From the NCBI RefSeq assembly GCF_014196205.1, contig NZ_JACIDE010000002.1, positions 151,819 through 215,818 of the forward strand: 64,000 bases of DNA, given 5' to 3'. A model generated the notes under the pieces. It did not search any database. It was given only the letters and a program-made list of their open reading frames with translations, and was not told the origin of the DNA. This document shows, in pieces, positions 43,009-52,695 of the stretch (positions within the stretch are counted from its first letter, which is position 1; every line of letters begins with the position of its first letter). Both the position numbers and the translations under genes were made by a program. Origin of the DNA: Anoxybacteroides voinovskiense. Its GTDB lineage: Bacteria; Bacillota; Bacilli; Bacillales; Anoxybacillaceae.

Positions 43009-43017
43009 TGTTAAAAT
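43009..43017 (+). promoter_or_regulatory. Possible extended -10 promoter of asd
   Basis: TG-T-TAAAAT (43009-43017), an extended -10 with no good -35, 53 bases upstream of the asd ATG. Confidence 0.35.
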
Positions 43018-43069
43018 AAAAACTATCGAAATCGATACAGTGAACAATGAACTGGAAGGAGAATGAATA

Positions 43070-44119
43070 ATGGGACGAAACGGGTTGCATGTAGCGGTCG
43101 TCGGAGCGACTGGTGCGGTCGGCCAACAAATGATTCAAACGTTAGAAAATAGAAATTTTCCAGTGGAAACGTTGACGTTGTTGTCTTCTGAACGTTCTGC
43201 TGGCAAAAAAGTCGTGTTTAAAGGGCAAGAAATCGAAGTACAAGTCGCAACACCAGAAAGTTTTGCAGGAGTGGATATTGCCTTATTTAGCGCAGGTGGT
43301 GCGGTATCAAAGGCACTTGCACCAGAAGCAGTGAAACGCGGAGCAATCGTTGTCGATAATACAAGTGCCTTTCGTATGGACGAAAACGTTCCGCTCGTCG
43401 TGCCGGAAGTGAACGAAAGCGACTTAACGTGGCATAACGGCATTATTGCCAACCCAAACTGCTCAACGATTCAAATGGTCGTGGCACTTGAGCCGATTCG
43501 CCAAGCGTTTGGATTGAAAAAAGTCATCGTTTCAACATATCAAGCCGTTTCTGGTGCCGGTGCGCAAGCAATCGAGGAGCTAAAAACGCAAGCAAAGGCG
43601 ATTCTTGCTGGCGAGTCGTTTACTCCAGAAATTTTGCCGGTAAAATCCGACCGGAAACATTATCAAATTGCATTTAACGCAATTCCGCAAATTGATAAAT
43701 TCCAAGCGAACGGTTTTACGTTTGAAGAGATGAAAATGATCAACGAAACGAAAAAAATTATGCACATGCCAGAGCTAGAAGTAGCTGCAACGTGCGTGCG
43801 CATTCCGGTGATAACAGGGCATTCCGAATCGGTATATATCGAAGTGGAAAAAGAAGGAATAAGCGTCGAAGAAATGAAACAACTGTTAAAAGAAGCGCCA
43901 AGCGTTGTACTGCAAGACGACCTAGCAGAGCAACTGTACCCGATGCCAGCCGATTGTGTCGGCAAAAACGACGTATTTGTCGGGCGCGTTCGAAAAGACT
44001 TAGATCGCGACAATGGGTTCCATCTATGGATTGTATCTGACAACTTGCTAAAAGGAGCGGCATGGAACTCGGTGCAAATTGCCGAAAGCTTATTAAAGCT
44101 CGGGCTTGTAAACTTGTAA
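43070..44119 (+). CDS. asd: Aspartate-semialdehyde dehydrogenase
   Basis: A 349-residue enzyme that reduces aspartyl phosphate to the semialdehyde. [12 protein letters not shown] is the NADP site, the catalytic Cys is in NPNCSTIQM, and [16 protein letters not shown] is conserved. It is followed by dapG (13 bases) and dapA, giving the first steps of lysine, diaminopimelate and dipicolinate synthesis in one unit. Confidence 0.97.
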   Translation: MGRNGLHVAVVGATGAVGQQMIQTLENRNFPVETLTLLSSERSAGKKVVFKGQEIEVQVATPESFAGVDIALFSAGGAVSKALAPEAVKRGAIVVDNTSAFRMDENVPLVVPEVNESDLTWHNGIIANPNCSTIQMVVALEPIRQAFGLKKVIVSTYQAVSGAGAQAIEELKTQAKAILAGESFTPEILPVKSDRKHYQIAFNAIPQIDKFQANGFTFEEMKMINETKKIMHMPELEVAATCVRIPVITGHSESVYIEVEKEGISVEEMKQLLKEAPSVVLQDDLAEQLYPMPADCVGKNDVFVGRVRKDLDRDNGFHLWIVSDNLLKGAAWNSVQIAESLLKLGLVNL

Positions 44120-44131
44120 TGAGGTGTTAAC

Positions 44132-45376
44132 ATGAAAATCATTGTGCAAAAATTTGGCGGCACGTCCGTTCGTGATGAATACGGACGTGACCTAGCCCGA
44201 AAGCATATCGCAAGAGCGCTCGACGAAGGCTATAAAGTCGTCGTCGTTGTTTCTGCGATGGGACGAAAGGGCGAGCCGTATGCGACCGACACGCTACTTG
44301 AGCTCATTGGCGGCAGCGACACGTTTGTCAACAAGCGCGAGCAAGATTTATTAATGGCGTGCGGAGAAATTATTTCTAGCGTCGTTTTCACGAACATGCT
44401 GAATAAACACGGAATAAAAGCAACCGCCTTTACTGGAGCGCAAGCAGGCTTTCGAACAAATGACGATTTCACCAATGCGAAAATTATTGAGATGCGGTGC
44501 GACCGGGTAATAAAAACATTAGAAGAGTATGATGTCGTCGTCGTGGCCGGATTTCAAGGGGCGACGAAAGATGGTGATATTACTACCCTTGGCCGCGGTG
44601 GCAGCGATACTTCCGCCGCAGCGCTAGGAGCAGCGTTAAACGCTGAGTGGGTCGACATTTTCACCGATGTCGAAGGAGTGATGACTGCCGATCCGCGCAT
44701 CGTTGAAAACGCACGCCCGCTTGATGTTGTCACGTATACGGAAATTTGCAACATGGCTTACCAAGGCGCCAAAGTCATCCATCCGCGCGCGGTGGAAATT
44801 GCGATGCAAGCAAAAGTTCCGCTTCGTGTCCGTTCGACGTACTCCGATTCGCTAGGAACGCTTGTAACATCAAGCGTTAAACTAGCGAAAGGAAGCGACG
44901 TAAGAGAACGGCTCGTCACTGGGATTGCGCACGTGGCGAATGTGACGCAAATTAAAGTACAAGCAAAAGAAGGACATTACGAATTGCAGTCGGACGTATT
45001 TAAGGCGATGGCAAACGAAGGAATTAGCGTCGATTTCATTAACATTTCTCCCAATGGGGTAGTCTATACAGTAGCTGGCGAAATGACTGACCGCGCCATT
45101 GAAGCGTTGCGCGCGATTGGTTATGAGCCGATCGTGACACGGGGGTGTGCGAAAGTGTCAACGGTCGGCGCTGGAATTGCCGGCGTACCGGGGGTTACCG
45201 CTAAAATTGTTACCGCGCTTTCAGAACAAGGCATTCAAATTTTACAATCGGCGGATAGCCATACGACGATTTGGGTACTCGTCAAAGAAGACGATTTAAA
45301 GAAAGCCGTTAATGCGTTGCATGATGCTTTCCATCTTTCCGAGGAACCGTCGATGAATGATGTGGATGAGGAGTGA
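44132..45376 (+). CDS. dapG: Aspartokinase I (DapG type)
   Basis: A 414-residue aspartate kinase. The N-terminal kinase motif KFGGTSVRD, GRGGSDTSAAAL in the active site and two C-terminal ACT domains are present. DapG is the diaminopimelate-sensitive isozyme of Bacillus; assignment to that isozyme is by its asd-dapG-dapA context. There is no L-box upstream, unlike lysC. Confidence 0.95.
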   Translation: MKIIVQKFGGTSVRDEYGRDLARKHIARALDEGYKVVVVVSAMGRKGEPYATDTLLELIGGSDTFVNKREQDLLMACGEIISSVVFTNMLNKHGIKATAFTGAQAGFRTNDDFTNAKIIEMRCDRVIKTLEEYDVVVVAGFQGATKDGDITTLGRGGSDTSAAALGAALNAEWVDIFTDVEGVMTADPRIVENARPLDVVTYTEICNMAYQGAKVIHPRAVEIAMQAKVPLRVRSTYSDSLGTLVTSSVKLAKGSDVRERLVTGIAHVANVTQIKVQAKEGHYELQSDVFKAMANEGISVDFINISPNGVVYTVAGEMTDRAIEALRAIGYEPIVTRGCAKVSTVGAGIAGVPGVTAKIVTALSEQGIQILQSADSHTTIWVLVKEDDLKKAVNALHDAFHLSEEPSMNDVDEE

Positions 45377-45381
45377 ACATA

Positions 45382-46254
45382 GTGATTTCATTCGGTAAGA
45401 TCGTAACGGCGATGGTCACGCCATTTGATAATAAAGGAAATGTCGATTTTGACAAAACGACACAACTTGTGAATTATTTGCTGGAAAATGGCACGGACTC
45501 ACTTGTCGTCGCAGGGACAACCGGGGAGTCACCGACATTGACGACAGAAGAAAAAGTTGCTCTTTTCCGTCACGTCGTTTCTGTTGTCAACGGACGAGTG
45601 CCAGTTATTGCTGGAACAGGAAGCAACAATACACGTGCTTCGATTGATTTAACGAAAAAAGCCGAAGAAGCTGGCGTCGATGCGGTCATGATTGTCGCCC
45701 CATATTACAATAAGCCAAACCAAGAAGGGATTTACCAACATTTTAAAGCGATTGCCGAAAGCACGCCGCTGCCGGTGATGGTTTACAATATTCCTGGTCG
45801 GTCGGTCGTTAATATTTCTGTTGAAACGATCGTCCGCTTAGCAGAAATTCCAAACATCGTTGCGTTGAAAGACGCAGGCGGCAACCTTGATGCAATGACC
45901 GAAGTAATTGCGCGCACGAACGATGACTTTCTATTATATAGCGGAGACGATGGCTTGACGCTTCCGGTATTAGCGATTGGTGGAGCAGGCATTGTTTCCG
46001 TCGCATCACACGTCATCGGCAATGAAATGAAAGAAATGATCGAGGCGTTTGAAGCTGGGGATCATCAAACAGCAGCAAAGCTTCACCAACAGCTGCTCCC
46101 GATTATGAAAGGATTATTTGCGGCGCCAAGTCCAGCGCCAGTCAAAACGGCGTTGCAACTAAAAGGACTTGATGTTGGCCCTGTCCGCTTGCCGCTCGTC
46201 CCGCTTACGGAACGAGAGCGCAATGAACTAATGACATTGCTGCAAACACGATAA
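45382..46254 (+). CDS. dapA: 4-hydroxy-tetrahydrodipicolinate synthase
   Basis: A 290-residue aldolase-class lyase. GTG 45382 is chosen because GAGGAGTG lies 7 bases upstream and the length matches the family; a GTG nine bases earlier falls inside that site. Key residues: Tyr in MVYNIPGRSV, Schiff-base Lys in VALKDAGG, and GTTGESPTLT at the substrate site. It condenses pyruvate with aspartate semialdehyde. Confidence 0.96.
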   Translation: MISFGKIVTAMVTPFDNKGNVDFDKTTQLVNYLLENGTDSLVVAGTTGESPTLTTEEKVALFRHVVSVVNGRVPVIAGTGSNNTRASIDLTKKAEEAGVDAVMIVAPYYNKPNQEGIYQHFKAIAESTPLPVMVYNIPGRSVVNISVETIVRLAEIPNIVALKDAGGNLDAMTEVIARTNDDFLLYSGDDGLTLPVLAIGGAGIVSVASHVIGNEMKEMIEAFEAGDHQTAAKLHQQLLPIMKGLFAAPSPAPVKTALQLKGLDVGPVRLPLVPLTERERNELMTLLQTR

Positions 46255-46285
46255 GCCGGTTCACACACGTGAATCGGTTTTTTTG
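46253..46285 (+). terminator. Rho-independent terminator after dapA
   Basis: CCGGTTCAC (46256-46264) pairs with GTGAATCGG (46269-46277) around ACAC, with one G-U pair, followed by seven Ts. Confidence 0.88.
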
Positions 46286-46291
46286 TTCAAA

Positions 46292-46315
46292 GGTAAGAAA
46301 GTATAAAATCTTACC
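46292..46315 (+). repeat. Short inverted repeat preceding the GC-rich element
   Basis: GGTAAGA (46292-46298) and TCTTACC (46309-46315) form a perfect 7-bp inverted repeat with a 10-base A/T-rich loop, directly after the dapA terminator. Function unknown. Confidence 0.4.
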
Positions 46316-46320
46316 ATTAG

Positions 46321-46446
46321 GCGGAGCGCTGTCCAGCTCCAAGCGCCATCGGCTCGAGTCGCTCCGCCCCACGCTGCGGCGGCGAAGCCTCCTCGGTGGG
46401 GCTTGTGCGATCTTCGCCGATAGGCGGGCGCTTTGCGCTTTTCTTA
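46321..46446 (+). repeat. GC-rich multi-stem intergenic element (likely dispersed Bacillaceae repeat)
   Basis: The 315-base gap between dapA and rnjB holds a GC-rich element with nested pairing: AAGCGCC (46341-46347) with GGCGCTT (46427-46433), ATCGGC (46348-46353) with GCCGAT (46416-46421), and GCCCCAC (46366-46372) with GTGGGGC (46396-46402). Its ends (GTCCAGCTCCAAGCGCC and GCGCTTTTCTTA) look like a repeat I recall being scattered between genes in many Bacillus and Geobacillus genomes. It carries no credible ORF. Base composition is clearly above its flanks. Confidence 0.6.
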
Positions 46447-46488
46447 GTTTTACCCTCTCTTCGTTCGTCGTTTATGCACGATACTATC

Positions 46489-46518
46489 TTGTATTTAAAA
46501 TCTTCCATCAGTTATAAT
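46489..46518 (+). promoter_or_regulatory. Predicted sigma-A promoter of rnjB
   Basis: TTGTAT (46489-46494), 18-base spacer, TATAAT (46513-46518), 52 bases before the rnjB start and after the GC-rich element. Confidence 0.6.
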
Positions 46519-46569
46519 AAAGTCAAGTGACTTTGAGCGGGTTAGTTTAGCATTAGGAGGACGAAGCGT

Positions 46570-48225
46570 TTGAAACAAGTAGAGAAAATACGAGTGTTTT
46601 CCCTCGGTGGAGTTGGGGAAATCGGAAAAAACATGTATGTGATTGAACTAGACGATGATATTTTTGTCATTGATGCAGGAGTGATGTTTCCGGAAGACGA
46701 GATGCTCGGTATCGACAAAGTCATTCCAGATATTACGTATCTTGTTGAAAAAAAAGAGCGGGTAAAGGCGATTTTTTTAACGCACGGACACGAGGAACAT
46801 ATCGGTGCGATTGCGTATGTATTACAGAAAATTACCGCCCCTGTCTATGGAACAAAGTTGACGCTTGGCTTGGCGCAAGAAAAGCTAAAAGAGCATGATA
46901 TGACGACAACAGCGCCATTTATCGAAATTCATTCCGATTCTGAAGTGGTGTTTGAAAAAGCAACGGTGACGTTTTTCCGAACGATTCATAGCATCCCAGA
47001 TTCCATCGGAATTAGTTTTTACACATCGCAAGGCGCTATCGTCTATACGGGCGATTTTAAATTCGATCAAACGCCGTACGGGATGAATCGTGCGGATTTA
47101 GGAAAAATGGCGCAAATTGGCGAACAAGGGGTACTATGCTTATTATCCGATAGTACGAACGCGGAAAAACCAGGGTATACCGGCTCGGACACGACCGTCG
47201 CCCAAGCGATTTCCGATGTCGTATATAACGCTAACGGCAGGGTGATAGCTGCTTGCTATGCCTCCAATATTACACGAATTCAGCAAGTACTACATGCAGC
47301 GAAAACGCACGGGCGAAAAGTAGCAATCGTCGGAAAAAGCATGCATAAAGTGATGGATGTCGCCGTTCGTCTCGGCTATTTACAACTACCGGAAAAAACG
47401 GTCATCTCCATCCAAGACATTCAACAATATCGCGATGAAGAGCTAGTCATTTTGACGACGGGAGGCCATGGAGAGCCGATGGGGGCGCTTGCGCGGATGG
47501 CGAAACAGGCGCATAAACAAGTGAACATTAAAGAAGGAGATACGGTCATTGTGGCGGCTTCGCCGATGCCTGGCCATGAATTGTTGTTTTTAAAAACGAT
47601 TGATGCCCTATACCGTGCAGGGGCAAATGTTGTCTATAAAAATGTGCACGTATCAGGACATGGATGCCAAGAAGAACTGAAATTGATGCTTAATTTAATG
47701 AAACCGAAATATTTTATCCCTGTTCACGGCGAATACCGCATGCAAAAAGCGCATGCCGCATTAGCAAAAGCAGTTGGCGTTTTTGAAGAGCGAACGTTTT
47801 TAGTAGATAAAGGCGATGTGATTGAATTTCGGAGCGGGCAGGCGCGCTTTGGCGGCAAAGTGCCGTACGGGAACGTATTAATTGACGGGTTAGGAATCGG
47901 AGATGTTGGCAATATCGTCTTGCGCGACCGCCGCTTGCTTTCCCAAGACGGAATTTTAATTGTTGTTGTGACGTTAAGTAAAGAAGCGAAAAAAATTGTC
48001 GCCGGTCCAGAAATTATTTCCCGAGGATTTGTATATGTACGGGAATCGGAAACGTTACTTGAGGAAGCGACAAAACTAGTGACGACAATCGTCAATAAAT
48101 GTATGCAAGAGTATGTGATTGAATGGTCTTCATTAAAATCTAATATTCGCGATGCGTTAAGCCAATATTTATTTGAAAAAACGAAACGGAAACCGATGAT
48201 TTTACCAATCATTATGGAAGTTTAA
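46570..48225 (+). CDS. rnjB: Ribonuclease J2
   Basis: A 551-residue metallo-beta-lactamase/beta-CASP RNase. The start is TTG 46570 behind AGGAGG. The metal motif reads HGHEEHIG where active RNase J1 has HGHEDHIG; B. subtilis RNase J2 is also altered at this motif. Further segments are GDFKFDQTP, SDSTNAEKPGYT and HVSGHG. J2 forms a complex with RNase J1 and has weak activity of its own. B. subtilis has this gene (ymfA) at the same place. Confidence 0.95.
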   Translation: MKQVEKIRVFSLGGVGEIGKNMYVIELDDDIFVIDAGVMFPEDEMLGIDKVIPDITYLVEKKERVKAIFLTHGHEEHIGAIAYVLQKITAPVYGTKLTLGLAQEKLKEHDMTTTAPFIEIHSDSEVVFEKATVTFFRTIHSIPDSIGISFYTSQGAIVYTGDFKFDQTPYGMNRADLGKMAQIGEQGVLCLLSDSTNAEKPGYTGSDTTVAQAISDVVYNANGRVIAACYASNITRIQQVLHAAKTHGRKVAIVGKSMHKVMDVAVRLGYLQLPEKTVISIQDIQQYRDEELVILTTGGHGEPMGALARMAKQAHKQVNIKEGDTVIVAASPMPGHELLFLKTIDALYRAGANVVYKNVHVSGHGCQEELKLMLNLMKPKYFIPVHGEYRMQKAHAALAKAVGVFEERTFLVDKGDVIEFRSGQARFGGKVPYGNVLIDGLGIGDVGNIVLRDRRLLSQDGILIVVVTLSKEAKKIVAGPEIISRGFVYVRESETLLEEATKLVTTIVNKCMQEYVIEWSSLKSNIRDALSQYLFEKTKRKPMILPIIMEV

Positions 48226-48250
48226 ACGAATCATGCTCAAAGTCGAACGG

Positions 48251-48287
48251 AAATGCCGGTCGGAGAAAAAATTCCGCCGGCATTTTT
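48251..48287 (+). terminator. Rho-independent terminator after rnjB
   Basis: AAATGCCGG (48251-48259) pairs with CCGGCATTT (48277-48285), with an inner CGGA/TCCG stem (48261-48264, 48273-48276), then Ts. Confidence 0.85.
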
Positions 48288-48339
48288 CTTTGCTTCATAG
48301 AACATACTAAACAATACTAGGCAAGAAAGGAGCATGAAC

Positions 48340-49074
48340 ATGGAGAAAAAACAATACATACCGTTCGGTTCAGAAGACCAACAAGAAGAAAAACAAGAGC
48401 AAGTAGTTACGAACATTCAACAGCTCGGGCAAACGAACATTCCGCAAATGACGCAAGATACAGCCATTCATTGTTTAACAATTATCGGCCAAATCGAAGG
48501 ACATATTCAACTTCCACCGCAAAACAAAGCGACAAAATACGAGCACGTCATTCCACAAATTGTTGCGATTGAACAAAATTCGAACATCGAAGGATTGCTT
48601 GTCATTTTAAATACGGTTGGCGGTGACGTGGAAGCGGGGCTGGCAATTGCGGAAATGCTCGCTTCATTATCAAAGCCGACCGTTTCGATTGTGTTAGGGG
48701 GAGGGCACTCGATTGGCGTACCGATTGCCGTATCGTGTGATTATTCGTTTATTACGGAAACCGCAACGATGACAATTCATCCTGTTCGTTTAACAGGGCT
48801 TGTCATTGGTGTTCCGCAAACGTTTGAGTATTTAGATAAAATGCAAGAGCGCGTCGTTCGTTTTGTAACGAAGCATTCAAAAATTACCGAAGAAAAATTT
48901 AAAGAGCTCATGTTTTCAAAGGGAAATTTAACGCGCGACATCGGCACAAACGTTGTTGGACCAGATGCTGTTCAATATGGGTTAATTGATGAAGTAGGTG
49001 GCGTGGCACAAGCGCTGCAAAAACTGCGGCAGCTCATCGAATGGAAAAAAGAAGGAGGAACGATGTTGCAATGA
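48340..49074 (+). CDS. tepA: ClpP-like protease TepA (YmfB)
   Basis: A 244-residue protein of the ClpP/SppA fold. ATG 48340 suits the AAAGGAG site better than ATG 48334. The active-site region contains [17 protein letters not shown], with the nucleophile Ser in GGHSIG, and [17 protein letters not shown]. In B. subtilis TepA was linked to protein export and spore germination. It overlaps ylzJ by 4 bases. Confidence 0.92.
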   Translation: MEKKQYIPFGSEDQQEEKQEQVVTNIQQLGQTNIPQMTQDTAIHCLTIIGQIEGHIQLPPQNKATKYEHVIPQIVAIEQNSNIEGLLVILNTVGGDVEAGLAIAEMLASLSKPTVSIVLGGGHSIGVPIAVSCDYSFITETATMTIHPVRLTGLVIGVPQTFEYLDKMQERVVRFVTKHSKITEEKFKELMFSKGNLTRDIGTNVVGPDAVQYGLIDEVGGVAQALQKLRQLIEWKKEGGTMLQ

Positions 49075-49295
49075 TTTTATACACGATCATGCCTGAACAT
49101 CTCATTTTTCCGGTAGATGAACAAGCGTATACGAAACAGCAAGTCATTTATTACGACGGTATTCCGTTTCTCGTACAAGAAACAGAAACAAAAGAATGGG
49201 AAATTGTTCGCAATTTAAGCACAAACCCCGCCCATTTTTTAGAGCAAAAATACGCCCCAGGCGCTAGATTTCCGTTATCGACAATAACATCTTAA
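49071..49295 (+). CDS. ylzJ: YlzJ-like small protein
   Basis: A 74-residue protein starting at ATG 49071 within ATGA of the tepA stop, behind AAGGAGG. The sequence [14 protein letters not shown] and the segment [16 protein letters not shown] fit the YlzJ family found next to tepA in Bacillus. Function is not known. The longer frame from 49041 lies wholly inside tepA and is rejected. Confidence 0.88.
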   Translation: MILYTIMPEHLIFPVDEQAYTKQQVIYYDGIPFLVQETETKEWEIVRNLSTNPAHFLEQKYAPGARFPLSTITS

Positions 49296-49338
49296 TGAAT
49301 TCCTTACGTATTTAGTGTATAATAAAAAGAAACGGAAG

Positions 49339-49365
49339 AAAGCAGCCAACGTTGGCTGCTTTTTT
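49339..49365 (+). terminator. Rho-independent terminator between ylzJ and spoIIIE
   Basis: A perfect palindrome, AAAGCAGCCAAC (49339-49350) with GTTGGCTGCTTT (49351-49362), with a T-run. A TATAAT (49318-49323) lies just before it, but without a -35. Confidence 0.85.
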
Positions 49366-49399
49366 CGACATTTCCAGTTTTGTATCGGAGTGGAGAAAC

Positions 49400-51679
49400 A
49401 TGTCGAAACGCAAACGACAACGTCATAAACAACAAAAGAAAAAACAAGAATGGAAAACAACCTTTCGTTTCGAATTGGCCGGACTCGCCTTGCTTGCCCT
49501 TTCCGTCATCGCGATGGCACAACTTGGTCTCGTCGGGAAAACAGTCGTTTCATTTGCGCGTTTTTTCCTTGGCGAATGGTACATCCTTTTATTAATCGGG
49601 GGATTCGTTTTAGCCATTTATCTTATTTGGAAGCGGGCATGGCCGCCATTTTTTCACCGATGGCTAATTGGCGGATATACGATTAGTATTGCGCTTTTAC
49701 TGCTCAGCCATCTGACGTTGTTTCGGCTTCTGTCACGGCAAGGGGAATTCCATCCAAGCATTATTCGCACAACATGGGAACTGTTTTGGAAAGAAGCAAA
49801 CGGAGCGGCTGCTGCGCCGCACGATTTAGGGGGAGGGATGGTCGGAGCGATTTTATTTGCAGCGAGTTATCAGCTCTTTGATGAACTTGGGACGAAGTGG
49901 GTTTGTTTCTTTTTGTTTGTCATAGGCGCTATTTTAATCACGGGGAAATCGTTAAACGAAACGGTTGGCAAAGCCGTTCATTGGCTTGTTTCGTTTATTT
50001 TCCGCCAATGGCAAGCGTTTATTGCCGATATAAAACAAGCATGGGGCAATCGAAAACAACGGACATCGACGAAACGAACAAGCAAACCGCCAGAAGAGAC
50101 AGTCATTGCGGAGGAAACGTTGCCGATGGAAGAAGAATTGGCTGAAGAAGAATCATCGCCGCCACCGATTATTTCCGATTTTGCCGCTGTCAGAGTAGAA
50201 CAATCGCCGCTAATCGAAGAGGAAGAGGCAAACGAACCGATGGCGTTTTCGGAAATGGAAAATACCGATTACCAATTGCCGCCACTTGAGTTACTAAAAC
50301 AACCGAAGCCAATCAATCAATCGAAAGATCATGCCAACATTTATGCTAATGCTCGTAAATTAGAAAAAACGTTTCAAAGCTTTGGGGTCAAAGCGAAAGT
50401 GACACAAGTTCATCTTGGCCCAGCCGTGACGAAATATGAAGTATATCCAGACGCGGGAGTGAAGGTGAGCAAAATTGTCAGCTTAAGCGACGATTTAGCG
50501 TTGGCGCTAGCGGCAAAAGATATTCGCATCGAAGCACCGATTCCAGGAAAATCGGCAATCGGTATTGAAGTACCGAATGAAGAAATTGCGACCGTTTCAT
50601 TGCGGGAAGTATTAGAAGCAACAGAACATTATAAACCAGATGCGAAGCTATTAATCGGGCTAGGAAGAGACATTTCAGGAGAAGCGGTCGTTGCGGAGCT
50701 AAATAAAATGCCGCACCTTCTTGTCGCAGGAGCAACCGGAAGCGGAAAAAGTGTCTGCATTAACGGCATTATTACAAGTTTATTAATGCGGGCGAAGCCG
50801 CACGAAGTAAAATTGATGATGATTGACCCGAAAATGGTGGAGCTAAGCGTCTATAACGGCATTCCGCATTTATTAGCGCCAGTGGTAACCGACCCGAAAA
50901 AAGCATCGCAAGCGTTGAAAAAAGTCGTCAACGAAATGGAGCGGCGCTATGAGTTATTTTCCCATACTGGAACAAGGAATATTGAGGGATATAACGAATA
51001 TATTCAACGAGAACAAGCAGGAAAACAGCCGCTTCTTCCATACATCGTCGTCATTGTTGATGAATTGGCGGACTTAATGATGGTCGCTTCGTCTGATGTC
51101 GAAGATGCAATTACTCGGCTAGCGCAAATGGCGCGTGCTGCTGGTATTCATCTCATTATTGCGACACAACGCCCATCGGTGGATGTTATTACAGGAGTGA
51201 TTAAAGCAAACATCCCGTCACGTATTGCCTTTAGTGTTTCGTCGCAAACCGATTCGCGCACGATTTTAGATATGGGCGGGGCGGAGAAGTTACTTGGGAG
51301 AGGAGATATGCTTTTCTTGCCGATGGGGGCAGCGAAACCGGTGCGCGTACAAGGCGCGTTCGTATCGGATGAAGAAGTGGAAGCAGTCGTCCAGTTCGTC
51401 ATCTCGCAGCAGAAGGCGCAATACCAAGAAGAAATGATGCCGACAGACGTAGCAGAAGAAGATGGAGAATTTGAAGATGAATTGTATGACGAAGCCGTTC
51501 AATTAGTGATAGAAATGCAAAGTGCGTCTGTTTCGATGTTGCAGCGCCGTTTCCGCATCGGTTATAACCGAGCAGCCCGCTTAATTGATGCGATGGAAGC
51601 ACGCGGTGTCGTCGGCCCTTACGAAGGCAGTAAACCGCGGGCAGTGCTTATTCCGCGGGAAAATGCGAAAACATCTTAA
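49400..51679 (+). CDS. spoIIIE: DNA translocase SpoIIIE/FtsK
   Basis: A 759-residue FtsK-family motor. ATG 49400 behind GGAGTGGAG is chosen over the upstream in-frame TTG, which overlaps the terminator. There is a basic N-terminus, four membrane helices (about 20-175), an acidic Glu/Pro-rich linker (about 220-300), a RecA-like motor with Walker [10 protein letters not shown] and Walker [12 protein letters not shown], and a C-terminal gamma winged helix ([17 protein letters not shown]). It pumps the chromosome into the forespore. Confidence 0.96.
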   Translation: MSKRKRQRHKQQKKKQEWKTTFRFELAGLALLALSVIAMAQLGLVGKTVVSFARFFLGEWYILLLIGGFVLAIYLIWKRAWPPFFHRWLIGGYTISIALLLLSHLTLFRLLSRQGEFHPSIIRTTWELFWKEANGAAAAPHDLGGGMVGAILFAASYQLFDELGTKWVCFFLFVIGAILITGKSLNETVGKAVHWLVSFIFRQWQAFIADIKQAWGNRKQRTSTKRTSKPPEETVIAEETLPMEEELAEEESSPPPIISDFAAVRVEQSPLIEEEEANEPMAFSEMENTDYQLPPLELLKQPKPINQSKDHANIYANARKLEKTFQSFGVKAKVTQVHLGPAVTKYEVYPDAGVKVSKIVSLSDDLALALAAKDIRIEAPIPGKSAIGIEVPNEEIATVSLREVLEATEHYKPDAKLLIGLGRDISGEAVVAELNKMPHLLVAGATGSGKSVCINGIITSLLMRAKPHEVKLMMIDPKMVELSVYNGIPHLLAPVVTDPKKASQALKKVVNEMERRYELFSHTGTRNIEGYNEYIQREQAGKQPLLPYIVVIVDELADLMMVASSDVEDAITRLAQMARAAGIHLIIATQRPSVDVITGVIKANIPSRIAFSVSSQTDSRTILDMGGAEKLLGRGDMLFLPMGAAKPVRVQGAFVSDEEVEAVVQFVISQQKAQYQEEMMPTDVAEEDGEFEDELYDEAVQLVIEMQSASVSMLQRRFRIGYNRAARLIDAMEARGVVGPYEGSKPRAVLIPRENAKTS

Positions 51680-51706
51680 GCTGATTCAAGCAGCGCTTGA
51701 ATCAGC
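51680..51706 (+). terminator. Perfect 12-bp hairpin after spoIIIE, no T-run
   Basis: GCTGATTCAAGC (51680-51691) pairs with GCTTGAATCAGC (51695-51706) around AGC, starting at the spoIIIE stop. The lack of Ts makes it a poor intrinsic terminator. Its right arm recurs exactly at 63104-63115 in the tRNA-Arg array. Confidence 0.5.
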
Positions 51707-51770
51707 ATAACACATTGAAACCGTTTACGTTGATGGTTTTTACTTTTTTCGACAAAATTTTTATTCCCTA

Positions 51771-51799
51771 TTTATTTATGACGAAAAAAATGTTATAGT
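51771..51799 (+). promoter_or_regulatory. Predicted promoter (extended -10) of the GntR gene
   Basis: TTTATT (51771-51776), 17-base spacer, TATAGT (51794-51799) preceded by TG at 51791-51792. It drives ymfC and possibly the transporter genes. Confidence 0.5.
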
Positions 51800-51874
51800 A
51801 ATGACGACTAGGTTACAACGTCTAACGTCAGAGGTCTGATATCTGGAAACTTATTTAACTGGAGGCTCTTTCGA

Positions 51875-52606
51875 ATGTCTATTAAGTCTGACAATCGCCA
51901 CTTATATTTACAAGTGATCGATCGCATTAAGCATGATATCGAAACAGGCGTGTATAAAGAAAAACAAAAGCTTCCGTCGGAGTTTGAGCTTTCAAAGCAA
52001 CTTGGCGTGAGTCGAGCGACGTTGCGCGAAGCGTTGCGTGTGCTAGAGGAAGAAAATGTGATTATCCGTCGGCACGGTGTCGGTACGTTTATCAATTCCC
52101 GCCCGATGTTTACGTCTGGTATCGAGCAGCTAAGTAGTGTTACCGATATGATTAAACAAGCTGGTCGAAAGCCAGGGACGATCTTTCTCTCTTCTTCTAT
52201 CCAAGGGCCAACGGAAGAAGACGTTCGCCGGTTCCAATGCGCGCCTGACGAGGACATTTTATTTGTGGAACGGGTACGGACAGCTGACGGAGAGCCAGTG
52301 GTATATTGTGTGGATAAAATCCCGTGCAAATATTTGCCGAAAGGAATTTCGTATGAACACGAATCAATGTTTGAGAATTTACACAACCAGACAAATCACG
52401 ACATCGCTTATGCGGTAGCGCATATCGAACCGCTCGGCTACCATGAGAAAGTGTCACCAACTTTGCAATGCGACCCGGAAACGGCGCTCCTTGTTTTAAA
52501 ACAAATGCATTTTGATAACAACGATGAACCGATTTTGTATTCGATTAACTATTTCAAATCGGATAAGTTTAGTTTCCATGTGTTACGAAAACGCATTCAT
52601 TTTTAA
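51875..52606 (+). CDS. ymfC: GntR/HutC-family transcriptional regulator (YmfC)
   Basis: A 243-residue regulator. The N-terminal winged helix-turn-helix shows [30 protein letters not shown] (split as [15 protein letters not shown] and [11 protein letters not shown]) and GVGTFIN; the C-terminal half is a UTRA-type ligand domain. It sits 89 bases upstream of a BMP-family nucleoside transporter in the same direction, so it probably controls that system; this is inference. B. subtilis ymfC has the same place after spoIIIE. Confidence 0.9.
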   Translation: MSIKSDNRHLYLQVIDRIKHDIETGVYKEKQKLPSEFELSKQLGVSRATLREALRVLEEENVIIRRHGVGTFINSRPMFTSGIEQLSSVTDMIKQAGRKPGTIFLSSSIQGPTEEDVRRFQCAPDEDILFVERVRTADGEPVVYCVDKIPCKYLPKGISYEHESMFENLHNQTNHDIAYAVAHIEPLGYHEKVSPTLQCDPETALLVLKQMHFDNNDEPILYSINYFKSDKFSFHVLRKRIHF

Positions 52607-52695
52607 AGGGGGTGACATTTCATACATAGAAACGTCGGATGTATTCAATAATAAGAAAGTATACGCATTCACTATTTTTTTAGGGGGTAGAAGCG

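Noticed and set aside
44000..44132. Lysine riboswitch upstream of dapG
   Set aside because: Only 12 bases separate asd from dapG; there is no room for an L-box and no matching motif.
43663..44163. 166-codon minus-strand ORF over asd
   Set aside because: Antisense shadow of asd; low-complexity Ser/Thr composition.
46317..46508. ORFs of 63-82 codons across the GC-rich element
   Set aside because: They follow repeat and hairpin sequence, with no ribosome sites.
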